From Parcubacteria group bacterium Athens0416_74 (GTDB lineage: Bacteria; Patescibacteriota; Minisyncoccia; Phycocordibacterales; UBA2100): DNA of 6,621 nucleotides. Positions 5,699-6,621 of the stretch are shown here, in pieces. The DNA is taken from the NCBI GenBank assembly GCA_007375785.1, contig VMEY01000057.1, positions 1-6,621 of the forward strand. The letters are read 5' to 3'. A program made the position numbers and the translations under genes. The notes under the pieces were generated by a model. It saw only the letters and a program-made list of their open reading frames with translations, was not told where the DNA came from and did not search any database. Every line of letters begins with the position of its first letter. Position 1 is the stretch's first letter.

Positions 5699-6621
5699 AT
5701 GAAGAAGTTTGGCACACCGGGCAAGAGCAATTCCGTAAAGATTCTGATGCTCGGCTCAGGTGAGCTTGGCAAAGAGGTCGTCATAGAGGCACAGCGACTC
5801 GGCGTAGAGACTATCGCATGCGATAGATACGAAGGAGCTCCGGCAATGCAGGTCGCTCATCGCTCACACGTCTTCAACATGCGCGACGGCAAAGAGATGC
5901 GCCACATAATCGAAAAAGAAAGTCCGGATTTTATCGTGCCGGAAATCGAAGCCATCGCCACAGAGACACTCGTCGAACTCGAGAAAGAAGGCTGGACGGT
6001 GATACCTACCGCCCGAGCAGCGAGGCTCACGATGGACAGGCGCGGTATCCGCGAGCTCGCTGCTGAGAAGCTCAAGCTACCCACCTCACCCTACCGCTTC
6101 GCCGCTTCACTCGAAGAATTGAAAGCCGGCGCAGAAGCCGTCGGTTTCCCTTGCTTTATCAAGCCCACAATGTCCTCCTCGGGACACGGCCAATCCGTGG
6201 CTAAGAAACCCCAAGATTTGGCTCGGTCCTGGAAGCATGCGATGGAGGGCACACGCGCGCAGACCGGCATGGTCATTGTCGAAGGTGCTATCAAGTTTGA
6301 CTACGAGATTACGCTACTCACCGTCGCACACGCAGGAGGGATTTCTTTTTGCGAACCTATTGGCCACATCCAAATAGACGGCGATTACCGCGAGAGCTGG
6401 CAGCCGCAGCCGATGTCGAAGACAGCGCTCAAAAAAGCGCAGCGCATCGCAGGCACCGTGGTGAAAGATCTTTGTGGAAGTCCGCCAGCTGGCGGAGGTC
6501 GCGGCATCTTTGGCGTCGAGCTCTTTGTGAAAGGTGACATGGTCTGGTTCTCCGAACTCTCTCCCCGTCCGCACGACACCGGCATGGTGACGATGGCAAG
6601 CCAGAACATGAGCGAGATGGA
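5699..6621 (+). CDS. purT: Formate-dependent phosphoribosylglycinamide formyltransferase 2 (PurT), 3'-partial
   Basis: 307 of about 400 residues are visible; the gene runs off the window. It makes FGAR from GAR, formate and ATP, bypassing folate. It aligns with E. coli PurT with identical numbering up to residue 260: GSGELGKEV (19-27, GAR-binding E22-L23), VPEIEAIAT (80-88, E82), LTMDRRGIR (110-118, ATP-binding R114), CFIKPTMSSSGHGQS (152-166, K155 and P-loop), VEGAIKFDYE (194-203) and DGDYRESWQPQ (227-237). After residue 260 seven extra residues, SPPAGGG (261-267), are inserted just before the metal-binding strand. E274, E286 and D293 (in ELSPRPHDTGMVT) then match E. coli E267, E279 and D286. 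The P-loop Lys of E. coli (SSGKGQ) is His163 here. The ATG at 5699 is chosen for length match and lies 33 bp from divergent purN. Confidence 0.95.
   Translation, partial: MKKFGTPGKSNSVKILMLGSGELGKEVVIEAQRLGVETIACDRYEGAPAMQVAHRSHVFNMRDGKEMRHIIEKESPDFIVPEIEAIATETLVELEKEGWTVIPTARAARLTMDRRGIRELAAEKLKLPTSPYRFAASLEELKAGAEAVGFPCFIKPTMSSSGHGQSVAKKPQDLARSWKHAMEGTRAQTGMVIVEGAIKFDYEITLLTVAHAGGISFCEPIGHIQIDGDYRESWQPQPMSKTALKKAQRIAGTVVKDLCGSPPAGGGRGIFGVELFVKGDMVWFSELSPRPHDTGMVTMASQNMSEM
5811..5826. repeat. 16-bp perfect palindrome near the purT 5' end
   Basis: CTATCGCATGCGATAG equals its own reverse complement over 16 bp. It codes for Thr-Ile-Ala-Cys-Asp-Arg in a conserved part of PurT, about 110 bp after the start. 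The Cys codon TGC, where E. coli has Val, forms part of the palindrome centre. It may be chance or an intragenic operator. Confidence 0.5.
6479..6499 (+). repeat. 21-bp in-frame insertion in purT carrying a 16-bp palindrome
   Basis: Relative to E. coli PurT, 21 bp encoding SPPAGGG are extra. Of these, 6481-6496 is the perfect palindrome TCCGCCAGCTGGCGGA. The insertion keeps the frame and falls in a loop between a helix and the metal-binding strand. This is what a small palindromic mobile repeat inserted at a tolerant site would look like. No second copy is seen in this window, so its repeat nature is inferred. Confidence 0.6.

Overview
The window reads as compact bacterial DNA of roughly balanced base composition using the standard code. 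Genes abut or overlap by a few bases and Shine-Dalgarno motifs are weak or absent. The gene set includes a short cyanophycin-synthetase-like ATP-grasp protein, a CofE-like ligase without visible F420 genes, and a DUF4430/toroid surface protein with a single C-terminal membrane anchor. This suggests a Patescibacteria/CPR genome of the Paceibacteria (Parcubacteria, e.g. Kaiserbacteria-like) type. The taxonomic call is inference from gene content, not a marker-gene result.

Layout. (1) Bases 1-1687, plus strand: 3' part of a large surface protein with a DUF4430 domain, Gly linker, alpha/alpha toroid repeats, Thr/Ser/Ala and Pro/Glu stalk, and one transmembrane helix. (2) A 26-bp convergent gap. 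(3) Bases 5665 down to 1714, minus strand: one tightly packed array in the order purN (PurN-type GAR formyltransferase), tRNA-Leu(CAG), DUF817 membrane protein, SDR oxidoreductase, CofE-like gamma-glutamyl ligase, ATP-grasp ligase. The last gene is interrupted by an in-frame TAA at what looks like an internal deletion. (4) A 33-bp divergent promoter region. (5) Bases 5699 to the end, plus strand: 5' part of purT, the formate-dependent GAR transformylase. This gene is easy to miss but aligns residue for residue with E. coli PurT apart from a 7-residue insertion.

How the genes may work together: PurN and PurT make the same product (FGAR) from different formyl donors (10-formyl-THF versus formate plus ATP), and they diverge from one tiny intergenic region. 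Each has a -10-like hexamer only 6-7 bp upstream of its ATG, suggesting leaderless transcripts. Downstream, the CofE-like ligase and the ATP-grasp ligase are adjacent (2 nt apart) and both belong to families that join amino acids to carboxylates. Together with the SDR they could form a small gamma-glutamyl/peptide-conjugate pathway, but the ATP-grasp copy here lacks its metal-binding core and may be decaying or misassembled.

Three perfect palindromes of 16-18 bp lie inside purN and purT. One forms most of a 21-bp in-frame insertion in purT. No CRISPR array, rRNA, insertion sequence or clear intrinsic terminator was found.
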